Source: Acidobacteriaceae bacterium (GTDB taxonomy: Bacteria; Acidobacteriota; Terriglobia; Terriglobales; Acidobacteriaceae). From it: a stretch of DNA of 64,000 bases. Positions 35,554-44,116 of this stretch are shown here, piece after piece. Position 1 is the stretch's first letter. Every line of letters starts with the position of its first letter. Under the pieces are notes generated by a model. The model was given only the letters and a program-made list of their open reading frames with translations, made no database searches and was not told the DNA's origin. The DNA lies in contig PLHW01000011.1 in assembly GCA_003139095.1 (NCBI GenBank), forward strand, positions 1 through 64,000. Reading direction: 5' to 3'. The position numbers and the translations under genes are program-made.

Positions 35554-36456
35554 TCAGTACTCGTGCAACTGCAATAGCCGCTTGATGCCCACTACCTCGA
35601 GGTAATCTTCGTAAGTCGGCGGATCAAGAATGTATTTTTTCAAATACTGCTCAAAGGGCTTGCGATCTCCACTCTTGGCGTAAGCATTCCCCGCCGCGAC
35701 ATACTCGCGGATATGATCGCTATCCTCAATGTAATAACCCGGCCCCGCAAACGGATGCGAGCCGTAAGGCGCGCGCACAACCGCATCCACACCAACTAAC
35801 GAAGTGGCCAGCGGATTCTTGCGAATCTCCTCGTTCGGCACAATGCGTTCCACTTGGGCAATCGTCTTGTCCGCTGCGCGCCACATCGCGCGATCGCCAA
35901 ATCCTGTACTCACGTGCTGCACGTTGCCATAAGCGTCCGACTGTGCCGCATAAATCAAGGCAATCGCCGGCTTGATCGCCGGGATCGCCAGCATGGGCTC
36001 GCCGCTGACGGGATCGTTGTAGACCTTGATCTCCGGATTGATCTGCGGAAACGACGTGCCGATGCCCGCCTTCCATGGCGTCGAGGGCAGTCGCTGCGCG
36101 GCGGCCCGAAGCGCGCAATAGAACATTCCCTCATCGCACTCAAAGATGTCCAACTCGCCGCGCTGTGCCGCCACGCGGAAGAAAGGCGCCACCGGGCAGT
36201 AGTGCTCCCCGCCCATGTAAGTCGTCACCAGCTTCTTCACGCATCCAGCCGCAATCAGAAGGTCGAGATCCAACCCGCCAGAGGCGGCGCCAACCACCGT
36301 AAGATTCTTCACGCCACGCCGAATAATCTGGCGCACCAACGCCATGGGATGGCTTGAGTTGATGAAGCCCCCAATAGCGATCGTCATCCCGTCGCGCACA
36401 GTCGCAGCCGCAGCGTCGAGATCAATGACCAGCGATTTGCGTTCAGAGGCCAGCAT
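35554..36456 (-). CDS. IpdA-like CoA-transferase-family alpha subunit
   Basis: A 300-residue alpha subunit from ATG 36456, two bases after the stop of the flavoprotein gene; a longer frame from 36519 lies inside that gene. Family blocks are RDGMTIAIGGFINSSHPMAL, LDLDLLIAAGCVKKLVTTYM and SDAYGNVQHVS. A Glu at about residue 109 (ECDEGMF) lies near where IpdA has its catalytic Glu; this alignment is by eye. With the adjacent beta subunit it should form a heterodimer or heterotetramer that hydrolyses a ring C-C bond in a CoA thioester. Confidence 0.85.
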   Translation of the reverse strand: MLASERKSLVIDLDAAAATVRDGMTIAIGGFINSSHPMALVRQIIRRGVKNLTVVGAASGGLDLDLLIAAGCVKKLVTTYMGGEHYCPVAPFFRVAAQRGELDIFECDEGMFYCALRAAAQRLPSTPWKAGIGTSFPQINPEIKVYNDPVSGEPMLAIPAIKPAIALIYAAQSDAYGNVQHVSTGFGDRAMWRAADKTIAQVERIVPNEEIRKNPLATSLVGVDAVVRAPYGSHPFAGPGYYIEDSDHIREYVAAGNAYAKSGDRKPFEQYLKKYILDPPTYEDYLEVVGIKRLLQLHEY

Positions 36457-36458
36457 GA

Positions 36459-37850
36459 CTAGTCGTGCCAGGATTCCTTGAACTCGGGAATACGCGTGCC
36501 GAGAATTTGTTCCACACACGTCAATGCCGCGCGGGACGCCCGATCCACGCCGATTCCGCGTGAACGGAACGTTTCGGAAGCGAACCAGAGCCCTTCCACG
36601 CTGGGCGCCGTGTAGTCGGGCCGATATATTCCCACCAAGGCGGGTTTTTGAAATACCCCGAATGCCGGCTGCTGCACGACGTGCCGCCGTTTCCAGATAA
36701 TGTTTTTTGCCGTAAACGTAGTCGGATAAAACGCGGCTAGATCCTTGTCGATCAAGTTGAACTTATTCTCGATCCATTCGCGATCACGCGCGCCCTGATA
36801 CGCAAACCCGCAATTGAACAGGTGTTTGCCCGGCGGCGCCACCGAAGGATCGTATCCCGTCGCGAGGAACGCCCAGCCCGGCAAATTGCTGTGCGCCGAC
36901 TCGTACCAGATCGCCAGTTCCGTCGGATCGAGCCCTGTGTACATCGGCTCGTTCGTCGCGATGTAATATCCCAGCCAGCAAATTTTGTATTTCGGGTCCG
37001 CCAGCGTTTGTATTTGCGTCACGTACCAGTCCGGCAGTTGCTTTGCCGGAACCACGTCGAGCACATTCCACACCGGCAGAGTTGAGATCACGGCGTCGGC
37101 TTCGACGACCTCCCAGTTGAAACCCTCCGTCGCCATCGCGCGCGGACCTTTCTCGAACGCGACTCCCTTAACTTTTCCGTTCTCGATGATGACCTTCTGC
37201 GCGGCCGTCTCAGTCCAGAGCTCGCCGCCAAACCTCTTCATCGCGCCGGCCAACTTGTCGAAGATGCCGTGCCAGCCTCCCTCCGGCCAGCACGAATAGC
37301 CCGCAACTCGCCGCTCCATGTAGTGCATCTTGCGCGTATAAAGATTGTCGCTGGCCGAGTGGTCCCACCATTTTTCCGTCAGGCACTCCGCCACCGCGAT
37401 GTATTCAAAAAGCGCGATCACACCTTCGCTGGTCGTGTACTGGAGAATCCAGTCCCGCAGCGGGCGGCTGTCCCATTTATCGAGTTCCTTCCAGTCCGTG
37501 TCGCAAAGAATCTTGATGACCTTCTTCAGTTCGCTCTTATCCGTGTTATAGAGCGCCTGGATGCTCTGCCAGCGCCCATCCACCCACACCGGCATGCCCT
37601 TGCTGGTCAGGCCGTGTTTCAACTCGTCACCAAGATAGCTGATGATTTTCGTGATTCCGGAACCGCCATCTTCCAGCAAGTGCCCGCCAAGGCTGAGCCG
37701 GTATCCCTCAAACGGCACGGCCATGGCGCGTCCGCCCAGGTATTTGTCGCGATCCATCACGAGCACTTTCTTACCTTGTTTGGCGAGAAGCGCGCCCGCC
37801 GTCAATCCCGCGGAACCCGCTCCCAACACTACTACGTCGTATTTGGCCAC
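36459..37850 (-). CDS. Phytoene-desaturase-like FAD-dependent oxidoreductase
   Basis: About 463 residues from GTG 37850, six bases after a GGAG ribosome-binding site; a frame beginning at 37931 overlaps the upstream gene. The N-terminal FAD motif is VVVLGAGSAGLTAGALLAKQ, followed by the MDRDKYLGGRA signature of the amine-oxidase/phytoene-dehydrogenase superfamily. The C-terminal GLWFASETFRSRGIGVDRA closes the FAD site. Relatives desaturate or isomerise terpenoids. In this cluster it may oxidise or dehydrogenate an alicyclic ring before IpdAB-type hydrolysis, an inference from adjacency. Confidence 0.83.
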   Translation of the reverse strand: MAKYDVVVLGAGSAGLTAGALLAKQGKKVLVMDRDKYLGGRAMAVPFEGYRLSLGGHLLEDGGSGITKIISYLGDELKHGLTSKGMPVWVDGRWQSIQALYNTDKSELKKVIKILCDTDWKELDKWDSRPLRDWILQYTTSEGVIALFEYIAVAECLTEKWWDHSASDNLYTRKMHYMERRVAGYSCWPEGGWHGIFDKLAGAMKRFGGELWTETAAQKVIIENGKVKGVAFEKGPRAMATEGFNWEVVEADAVISTLPVWNVLDVVPAKQLPDWYVTQIQTLADPKYKICWLGYYIATNEPMYTGLDPTELAIWYESAHSNLPGWAFLATGYDPSVAPPGKHLFNCGFAYQGARDREWIENKFNLIDKDLAAFYPTTFTAKNIIWKRRHVVQQPAFGVFQKPALVGIYRPDYTAPSVEGLWFASETFRSRGIGVDRASRAALTCVEQILGTRIPEFKESWHD

Positions 37851-37899
37851 CGTAATCTCCTCATCCCTTTCGCTGATAGTCGCTAATGTCGCTTCGTTC

Positions 37900-39051
37900 T
37901 TATTCGCGAAACCCCAAGTGCGTCTCCGCAATCAAGCTTCGGTGCAACTGGTTCTGGCCCTCCACAATCTGAAAAACTTTGGCATCGCGAAAATAACGGC
38001 TCACCGGCGATTCCCCCGAGCAGCCATACGCGCCGTGGATTTGCACGGCGTGCGTCGCCGCCATGAACGCCGCATCGGAGGCCATCATCTTGGCAATGCT
38101 CGCTTCCTTGCGCGCCTGCACCGCCCCCTGGCTCTTCAGCCATGCCAGCCGGTACGTCGCTGCCCGCGCGCCTTCGATTCCCGTGATCATGTCCGTGATC
38201 ATCGACTGCACCAATTGAAAGCGTCCAATCGGTTGCTTGAAGACAATGCGCTCTTGAGCGTACTTGGTGGCCGCATCCAGGCAAGCCTGGGCGAGGCCGA
38301 GAGCGCGCGCCGCAACCCCCAACCTCCCGTTCTCAACCGCGCTCATGGCAACTTTTAAACCTTCCCCTTCGGCGCCCACTCGATTTTTTCCCGGCACAAC
38401 ACATTCATCCAGAAAAACATCTCCGGTAGAAAGCGGCCGAAAGCCCAGCTTGTTTTTGTATGGCTTGAATCGCAGGCCCGGCGTATCGCGATCGATCAGA
38501 AACGCGCAGATGTTCTTGCGCGGATTCGCGCGGTCGAGCGTGGCAAACGTCAGGATCCAATCGGCAACCTCAAGGAAGCTAATCCAGGCTTTGCTGCCGC
38601 TCAGGACATAGCGGTCGCCATCCTTGCGCGCCACCGTTTCCATCGACGCGACGTCGGTCCCCGAGTGCGGCTCCGTCAAACCGGTCGCGGCAAAGCCCTT
38701 TCCCTCGGCCAAAGGCTTAAGGTATTTTTCCTTCTGCTCTTCCGTCCCAAATCTCAGGATTGACGAACCCGCCAGTCCGCTCGGGAAAGACAGCGCGCAT
38801 CCCACCGCATGACATACCTTGGAGATTTCTTCCAGAATGATGGTGAAGCTGATGAAGTCAAGTTCGGAGCCGCCATACTTCGCAGGAATGACTCCGCCCA
38901 TGAATCCGAGCGCGGCCGCCTTCTGCACGATCTCTTTCGGAAACCGTTCCGCTGCGTCGTACTCCGCCACGTAAGGAGCAATCTCCTGGTTGGCGAAGGC
39001 GCGCGCCGTTTTCCGGATTTGTTCCTGTTCTTCGGTCCAGCTGAAATCCAC
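37900..39051 (-). CDS. Acyl-CoA dehydrogenase
   Basis: About 383 residues from GTG 39051; an in-frame ATG at 39096 would lie very close to the operator. Motifs are FAATGLTEPHSGTDVASM (about 120), SKAWISFLEVADW, the RIVFKQPIGRFQLVQ arginine block and QIHGAYGCSGESPVSRYFRD. A candidate catalytic Glu is present in FQIVEGQNQ. It is first in a minus-strand unit whose promoter carries the shared palindromic operator. It should feed electrons to EtfAB. Confidence 0.9.
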   Translation of the reverse strand: MDFSWTEEQEQIRKTARAFANQEIAPYVAEYDAAERFPKEIVQKAAALGFMGGVIPAKYGGSELDFISFTIILEEISKVCHAVGCALSFPSGLAGSSILRFGTEEQKEKYLKPLAEGKGFAATGLTEPHSGTDVASMETVARKDGDRYVLSGSKAWISFLEVADWILTFATLDRANPRKNICAFLIDRDTPGLRFKPYKNKLGFRPLSTGDVFLDECVVPGKNRVGAEGEGLKVAMSAVENGRLGVAARALGLAQACLDAATKYAQERIVFKQPIGRFQLVQSMITDMITGIEGARAATYRLAWLKSQGAVQARKEASIAKMMASDAAFMAATHAVQIHGAYGCSGESPVSRYFRDAKVFQIVEGQNQLHRSLIAETHLGFRE

Positions 39052-39091
39052 GAGTGGGCAACCCCTTGCACCCTGCCAAACAAATTCATAT

Positions 39092-39109
39092 ACCAAACAA
39101 TCGTTTGGT
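39092..39109. promoter_or_regulatory. Palindromic operator, site 1
   Basis: Perfect seven-base arms ACCAAAC and GTTTGGT separated by four bases (AATC). It stands between the -10 element and the start of the acyl-CoA dehydrogenase gene on the minus strand, where a bound TetR-family protein would block transcription. The same arms recur at 44595 and 44786. Confidence 0.8.
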
Positions 39110-39120
39110 TTGCGCGAGTC

Positions 39121-39149
39121 AGTCTATACAAATTCGACCCCGGCGTCAA
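39121..39149 (-). promoter_or_regulatory. Sigma-70-like promoter of the minus-strand unit starting at 39051
   Basis: On the minus strand, TTGACG (39149-39144) and TAGACT (39126-39121) are spaced by 17 bases. The predicted start point falls near the upstream end of operator site 1. The spacing is ideal and the -35 differs from consensus by one base. Confidence 0.6.
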
Positions 39150-39167
39150 AGGGAAAATGCGCCGCTC

Positions 39168-39614
39168 TTAGCCCGCTTGACGCAGGCGGAAACTGCGGAT
39201 GTCCAGCACCGATCCTTCGCGTTCTTCATTCCATACAGGCTCCACTTCGGCTCCTATTTGCGCCTTTTGGCCGGGCACCAGGTCCAACAGGTGAGGCAGG
39301 CAGGTGTCGGCTCCGCGCAAGCGAACCAGAGCGTACACCACACCAGGTGTCTCGCCCCCGGGCATACTGGCAAAGCTCTCCACCACGCCTCGCGGCCCGA
39401 CCGTCACAAACTCGCGAATTGGCTTCCAGCAGCGTCCGCAAAAGGAAAGCGGCGGCACGGTCTTCCGTCCACACGCGTCACACTCGCTCGCATAGAACAC
39501 ACAATCCTTCAAGCCCGTCAAAAATCGGCTGACCGCCGGGCCCGCCACGTACGAATATGGGATCTGGATTTTTTGCTCGACGATTGGATCCACCGAATTT
39601 GAATTCGCGCTCAT
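39168..39614 (-). CDS. DUF35 zinc-ribbon OB-fold protein
   Basis: About 148 residues from ATG 39614, right after a GAGAGGGG ribosome-binding site and seven bases past the preceding stop. The zinc ribbon is SECDACGR followed by SFCGRCWKP (about residues 45-65), and an OB fold follows. DUF35 proteins pair with thiolase-superfamily enzymes and bind acyl-CoA, as in BbsA or ChsH2. It is the second of two adjacent DUF35 genes, matching two adjacent thiolase-like genes. Confidence 0.85.
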   Translation of the reverse strand: MSANSNSVDPIVEQKIQIPYSYVAGPAVSRFLTGLKDCVFYASECDACGRKTVPPLSFCGRCWKPIREFVTVGPRGVVESFASMPGGETPGVVYALVRLRGADTCLPHLLDLVPGQKAQIGAEVEPVWNEEREGSVLDIRSFRLRQAG

Positions 39615-39621
39615 GCCCCTC

Positions 39622-40086
39622 TCAGTCCACCAGTTCAAAACACTCGATGTCGCGCATGTTCCCTTTGCGGTTCGCCCGGATTCGCGCCTTCACACGCCGG
39701 CCCACTTTCAGCTTGGCATCGTCGGTCTCATCCACAAAGTGATACATCGCAGTCGAAGCCCCATCCAGCCGAATAATTCCCATCCCATAGGGCACGGGAC
39801 GCCGCTCTCCGGTCATGGGATCAATGAAAGGCAATCGCACCACCGTCGCCCCAACCAGCACGCCCTCGTCGCTCACCGGGACCCATTCGCCCGTTTCCAC
39901 GAAGCAGATCCCGCACACCGGCCGCGGCGGAATATACACGCGCTCGCATTCCGGACACCGTATGCCGAACAAGCGCCCATGGTCCTTCAACTCCTGAAAA
40001 AAACGGCTCGCATACGCGCCCAAAGCGTAGCGGTACTCCATCTTCATCAGGAACGGCACTCGAATTACCTCGTCCGTCTTTGCCAC
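39622..40086 (-). CDS. DUF35 zinc-ribbon OB-fold protein
   Basis: A 154-residue protein with zinc-ribbon cysteines in IRCPECERV and PVCGICFVE (about residues 43-63), then an OB fold with LVGATVVRLPF and YGMGIIRLDG strands. It is similar in layout to the next gene, though the two differ in sequence. The likely role is a thiolase/aldolase partner that binds acyl-CoA. It follows the thiolase-like gene at 40122 by 35 bases. Confidence 0.86.
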   Translation of the reverse strand: MAKTDEVIRVPFLMKMEYRYALGAYASRFFQELKDHGRLFGIRCPECERVYIPPRPVCGICFVETGEWVPVSDEGVLVGATVVRLPFIDPMTGERRPVPYGMGIIRLDGASTAMYHFVDETDDAKLKVGRRVKARIRANRKGNMRDIECFELVD

Positions 40087-40121
40087 GAACTGCTCCTTAC
40101 CTCGCGCTCAGGAGGTTACGC

Positions 40122-41282
40122 TCAAAAGCTTGCGCTCAAAATCATTGCATCGGTCCACGCGTTCCCGCCGTAACCCGTCGCCAGTGCCGTTTTCACATTC
40201 GGAACCTGATGCTCGCCCGCCTTGCCCATCACCTGCAACGCCGCTTCGGCCACCCGGATCATCGCCGTCGCTCCGATCGGGTTGGTGCAAAGCACTCCGC
40301 CCGAGGGGTTCACCGGCAACTCGCCGCCCATCAGCGTGACGCCCTCATCAATCAACTTCCCCGCTTCGCCCGGCTCGCAAAAACCCAGGTTCTGATACAT
40401 AGCGAGTTCGGCCCAGCTCGCCACCTCATATATCTCCGCCACATCCAGTTCCTTCCGCGGATTCGTAATGCCAACCATTTTGTATAGCCGGCGCGAAGCG
40501 GCCGTCTGACTGCGCATCACCGCCAGCCGTTTTGGACTGTCGCCCATGTACTGTTGCTCGTGCGCCGTAGTAACAGCTCGAATCCACGCGGGCCTCGCAC
40601 AACGCTTCTTCGCCAGATGGTCCGCCGTCAGCACCACCGCAACCGCCCCGTCCGACTGCGGACACATGTCCAGTTTTCGCACCGGCCACGAAAGCAGTTC
40701 GGACTTCATAACATCTTCCACTTTAAGGTCGGGCATTTGCAGATGGGCATTCACATTGCGGGCGCCGTTGTGCCGCGCCTTCACCGCAACCTTGGCCGCA
40801 TGCTCATCGGTTACTCCGCCTTCCGCGATGAACGTACTCGCCATGAGCGCAAAATTGCCGACCGCCCCCGCCATCATGGTGCGCTCCCAAACCGGATCGC
40901 CCACAGTTGTAATCGCCGTTTGCGTATGCCCGTCCGACTGCTTTTCGAATCCAATCGCAAGCACCGTGTCATAGATTCCCGCCGCAATGTAATAGTAAGA
41001 AGCGGCGATCGTCGTCGTTCCCACGGTCCCGCCGGTGTTGAACTTCACACTCGGCTTCAGGTAGCCTCCCCATCCCTCCACCGCCCAGTGCTCGGGAAAC
41101 ATGAAACCTTCGAACGGCTCCATATTGCCGATCATGATGGCGTCGATCTCGTCGAGCTGGACCTCAGCATCAATCAGCGCGCGCGTCACCGCCTCATTCA
41201 CCAACTCGCGGATATTCACGTCCGTGCGCTTGGCCGCGTGCTTGGTCTGTCCCGTTCCGATGATGGCAACTTTCTGTGGCAT
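40122..41282 (-). CDS. Thiolase-superfamily protein lacking the catalytic Cys and His
   Basis: A 386-residue thiolase-fold protein. Where SCP-x thiolases have VENNCATGS this reads VKFNTGGTVG, so the nucleophilic Cys is missing, and the GHPVGATG His motif is TNPIGATA. The DCF/NEL block is replaced by EIYEVASWAEL. The fold is retained (LDMCPQSDGAVAVVL, NPSGGVLCTNP). It cannot perform normal thiolysis; retro-aldol or other C-C chemistry with DUF35 partners is possible, as for Ltp2. It is encoded between a DUF35 gene and a second thiolase-like gene. Confidence 0.85.
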   Translation of the reverse strand: MPQKVAIIGTGQTKHAAKRTDVNIRELVNEAVTRALIDAEVQLDEIDAIMIGNMEPFEGFMFPEHWAVEGWGGYLKPSVKFNTGGTVGTTTIAASYYYIAAGIYDTVLAIGFEKQSDGHTQTAITTVGDPVWERTMMAGAVGNFALMASTFIAEGGVTDEHAAKVAVKARHNGARNVNAHLQMPDLKVEDVMKSELLSWPVRKLDMCPQSDGAVAVVLTADHLAKKRCARPAWIRAVTTAHEQQYMGDSPKRLAVMRSQTAASRRLYKMVGITNPRKELDVAEIYEVASWAELAMYQNLGFCEPGEAGKLIDEGVTLMGGELPVNPSGGVLCTNPIGATAMIRVAEAALQVMGKAGEHQVPNVKTALATGYGGNAWTDAMILSASF

Positions 41283-41284
41283 GA

Positions 41285-42427
41285 TCAGTTCCCGGAATTC
41301 CCGCGCAGCACTACGACCGTGTGCCCTTGCCCGCAGATACCATCCGCGGCATGCGCCAGCGCCGTCCGCGCGCCCGCCACTTGATGTTCGCCCGCCTGTC
41401 CGCTCACTTGCAGATAAGCCTCCGCCAGCCGAGTCAAGCCGGCCACCGAAGTTGGATTGCCGGTGATCGCTCCCCCCGATGGATTCACAGCGATTCCCTC
41501 ACCTTTCGCCGATTGCCGAATCCATGCCCGCGGATCGCCATCGAACAACTGCAAAGCATCCGCGTACATCGGCTCCTCAAATGCGCAACGCGCGGAGATC
41601 TCGGCAACATCCAACTCTTTTGCTGGATTCCGAATTCCAGCCGCTTTGTACGCCTTCGCAGCCGCCAGTTCGAGCGCCCTCGCCTCCGCCAAATCGCGCT
41701 CGGTCCAGTATGCATCCGTGCAGTTCCCCGTGCCCGTTATCCACACCGCTCGCTTGCCGAAAGCGCTGGCTCTTTCCGCGCTGGCCAGCAACACCGCACA
41801 AGCCCCATCCGAACTGGGGCTCACCATCATTTCGCGCAACGGCCCCGCCATTTGTGGCGATTCCAGAATCTGCTTAGTCGTGAAGTCCCCCGCCCGTTGC
41901 GCCAGAGGATTTTTCTTCGCGTCAAGGTGCCGCCGCCGCGACAACTCCGCCATGTTCTCTTCCGTCACGCCGCTTACATGCAGATATCGCTCCGCCTGCA
42001 AACCGGAAGAAATCGCATCGTGCAGACCCAGCGGCCGCTGCGTAAACGGATCAAACATCGAAACCGTAACCGCCGGCCGCCGGCTCTCCGACTCTTTCGC
42101 GTGAGCGGTGATCAGCGTGTACTCAAAACTGCCCGACAAAATGCGTGCCGCGCCATAAAGCGCAGCCTGCAAGCCATCCGCCGCCACCTTGGCCTCGGAC
42201 TTGAGATATCCCCCCACCACTTCGTTCACCGACATCGAAGAGATGGTCTTGCCGTCAAACATGTCCTGCGAGGCCGTGATCTGGCTGTGAATGTCGGCCA
42301 TCTTCACGCCCGTCTCGCGCAGCAACTTCGCCACGACTTCGTAGACCAACTCGTTGTAGGCCAGGTGATCCTTGGCGGCCTCGTAACAAGTCTGCGCCAC
42401 GCCCACAATCGCGACTCCGCTCGTCAT
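41285..42427 (-). CDS. Second thiolase-superfamily protein lacking the catalytic Cys and His
   Basis: About 380 residues from ATG 42427, whose ATGA overlaps the stop of the enoyl-CoA hydratase gene. A longer frame from 42661 lies wholly inside that gene. The nucleophile region reads AKVAADGLQAAL, with no Cys, and the His motif is GNPTSVAG. It resembles its neighbour at 40122 and probably forms a heteromer with it. Together with two DUF35 proteins this makes a four-gene module. Confidence 0.83.
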   Translation of the reverse strand: MTSGVAIVGVAQTCYEAAKDHLAYNELVYEVVAKLLRETGVKMADIHSQITASQDMFDGKTISSMSVNEVVGGYLKSEAKVAADGLQAALYGAARILSGSFEYTLITAHAKESESRRPAVTVSMFDPFTQRPLGLHDAISSGLQAERYLHVSGVTEENMAELSRRRHLDAKKNPLAQRAGDFTTKQILESPQMAGPLREMMVSPSSDGACAVLLASAERASAFGKRAVWITGTGNCTDAYWTERDLAEARALELAAAKAYKAAGIRNPAKELDVAEISARCAFEEPMYADALQLFDGDPRAWIRQSAKGEGIAVNPSGGAITGNPTSVAGLTRLAEAYLQVSGQAGEHQVAGARTALAHAADGICGQGHTVVVLRGNSGN

Positions 42428-43212
42428 TGTCCCTTCCAGTTGGCCTTGCGCTTTTCGACAAAGGCGGAGATTCCTTCGCGCGCGTCGGCGCTCAGCACCG
42501 CGCGTAGACAGTCTTCTTTCTCTTCCTTCAATCCTTCCTCGCGATTCGCTCCCCACGTCTTGCGCAAGCACTGCTTGGCCAGCGAGGCCGCAACCGGCGC
42601 CTGCGCTGCCAGCAACTGCGCGAATTCCTGTGCAGCCACAAACGTCTTGCCCTCTTCGCACGCACGATGAATCAACCCGATGCGCTCAGCTTCGTCGGCT
42701 CCCATTTTGCCGCCCGTCAAAATAATTTCGGACGCTTTCCCGTATCCCACCACGCGCGGCAATCGCAACGTGCCGCCGCCGCCGGGGATAATGCCAAGCG
42801 AAATCTCCGGCAGCCCAATCAGCCACTTCCCGCGCGACATGAAACGGAAATCGCAGCACAGCGAGAATTCGCATCCGCCCCCAAGAGCATGTCCCTCGAT
42901 CACTGCAACCGTCGGCTTCTTCAGATCCTCCACGCGGTTGAGCGCCTTGTGTACGGTCGAGATCCGGTTCTCAATCCACTCTTCCTCAAAGCGGTACGTG
43001 GTCATCTCCTTAATATCGGCGCCCGCGATAAACACCTTCGGGTTTCGGCTTGCGAAGACAATCGCCCTCGTATCCCCATCGCCGTCGAGTTCGTCGCATA
43101 ACGTATGCAGCTCCGGATACAGGTCCTTGTCCAGCGTGTTCATCGGCGGTTTGTCGATGATCACAGTGGTCACATGTTGCGACCGCTCGAGCTTAAAGAA
43201 CTTGTATGCCAT
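42424..43212 (-). CDS. Enoyl-CoA hydratase/isomerase-family protein
   Basis: A 262-residue crotonase-fold protein. The oxyanion-hole motifs are NPKVFIAGADIKEM (about 57-70) and EGHALGGGCEFSL (about 104-116), and catalytic-region residues appear in LPEISLGIIPGGGGT (about 137-151), including one Glu of the usual hydratase pair. It overlaps the amidohydrolase gene by 20 bases upstream and the thiolase-like gene by four bases downstream. It may hydrate a double bond or, as in EchA20-type crotonases, hydrolyse a ring C-C bond. Confidence 0.9.
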   Translation of the reverse strand: MAYKFFKLERSQHVTTVIIDKPPMNTLDKDLYPELHTLCDELDGDGDTRAIVFASRNPKVFIAGADIKEMTTYRFEEEWIENRISTVHKALNRVEDLKKPTVAVIEGHALGGGCEFSLCCDFRFMSRGKWLIGLPEISLGIIPGGGGTLRLPRVVGYGKASEIILTGGKMGADEAERIGLIHRACEEGKTFVAAQEFAQLLAAQAPVAASLAKQCLRKTWGANREEGLKEEKEDCLRAVLSADAREGISAFVEKRKANWKGQ

Positions 43213-44116
43213 CTCTCTTCGCCTTCGCGGACTTCGCGGCTTTCTTCCCCGTCTCTGGCTCTGACTGATCCCACTTGAAAATCTTAGCCGCCGTATCGTG
43301 CAGCAAAGCTTGCTTCGCCTCCGGTTTCAGGTTGAGCGCATCGATCTGCTGCAAACTTTCCTTATGGAGGATGAGCGGATAGTCCGTGCCCCACACCACT
43401 TTTCCCTTGCCCCGGCTGTTCAGGAAGTGCACCAGCTTTTTGTCCCAGTACTTCGGCGCGTGCCCGCTGCAACAGATGTACACATTCGGGTGTTTCCACG
43501 CCATCGCGATCAACTCCTCCACCCACGGCCAGCCCGTGTGCCCGCCGATCAGCTTGAGCTCCGGAAAATAAAGCGCAATGTCGTCCAGCAGAATCGGCTT
43601 TCCGCACGCGCTCGGCATGAATTCCGCCGAGTGCCCAACCTGGAAAACAACGGGAATATCCAGCTCCGCGCATTTCGCATAGAACGGAAACCACTCCGCG
43701 GCGTTGATCGGCAGCCCGAAACCGAACGGGTGCACATGCGCCCCCTGAAAATTGAACTCCTTTACGGCCCGCTCCAGGTCGCGCACGCCCTGCATGCGAT
43801 CAAACGGATTGATCCCAAAGAACCCGATCACGCGGTCCGGGGCCTCGGCACACACTTTCGCAATATCCTGATATTGAAAATCCCCCCCCATCTTGTTTTT
43901 TCTGTAAAACGCCTGTTTCAGCGCCGGGATGCACACTTTCTCCACGCCCAGCTCGTCCATCTGCTTGACGAAATCTTTCACGCTGTAGCCCACCATGTGG
44001 TGAGTGCGGCCCCACTGCGTGCCCATCATGAAGTGCACCTCTTCGTTGTCAATGAACAGGTGCTTGATTCCTTCAGGAGTGAACGGATTGCACCAAACGT
44101 CAATTGCGCCCTTCAT
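43193..44116 (-). CDS. Amidohydrolase-2-family (ACMSD-like) metal-dependent hydrolase/decarboxylase
   Basis: A 307-residue TIM-barrel protein of the amidohydrolase_2 family. Candidate metal and active-site residues are His in GAHVHPFGFG (about 145), His in FQVGHSAEF (about 180), His in LIGGHTGWPW (about 208) and Asp in VWGTDYPLI (about 265). The H-x-H at the start of the barrel, common in hydrolases, is absent (DVWCNP). Relatives decarboxylate aromatic acids or open lactones. It overlaps the VOC gene by four bases. The substrate is unknown. Confidence 0.85.
   Translation of the reverse strand: MKGAIDVWCNPFTPEGIKHLFIDNEEVHFMMGTQWGRTHHMVGYSVKDFVKQMDELGVEKVCIPALKQAFYRKNKMGGDFQYQDIAKVCAEAPDRVIGFFGINPFDRMQGVRDLERAVKEFNFQGAHVHPFGFGLPINAAEWFPFYAKCAELDIPVVFQVGHSAEFMPSACGKPILLDDIALYFPELKLIGGHTGWPWVEELIAMAWKHPNVYICCSGHAPKYWDKKLVHFLNSRGKGKVVWGTDYPLILHKESLQQIDALNLKPEAKQALLHDTAAKIFKWDQSEPETGKKAAKSAKAKRDGIQVL

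Noticed and set aside
41321-42670. Plus-strand open frame of 449 codons opposite the second thiolase-like gene
   Set aside because: The minus-strand thiolase-like gene with a four-base coupled start explains the coding signal; this frame is Arg/His-rich antisense.
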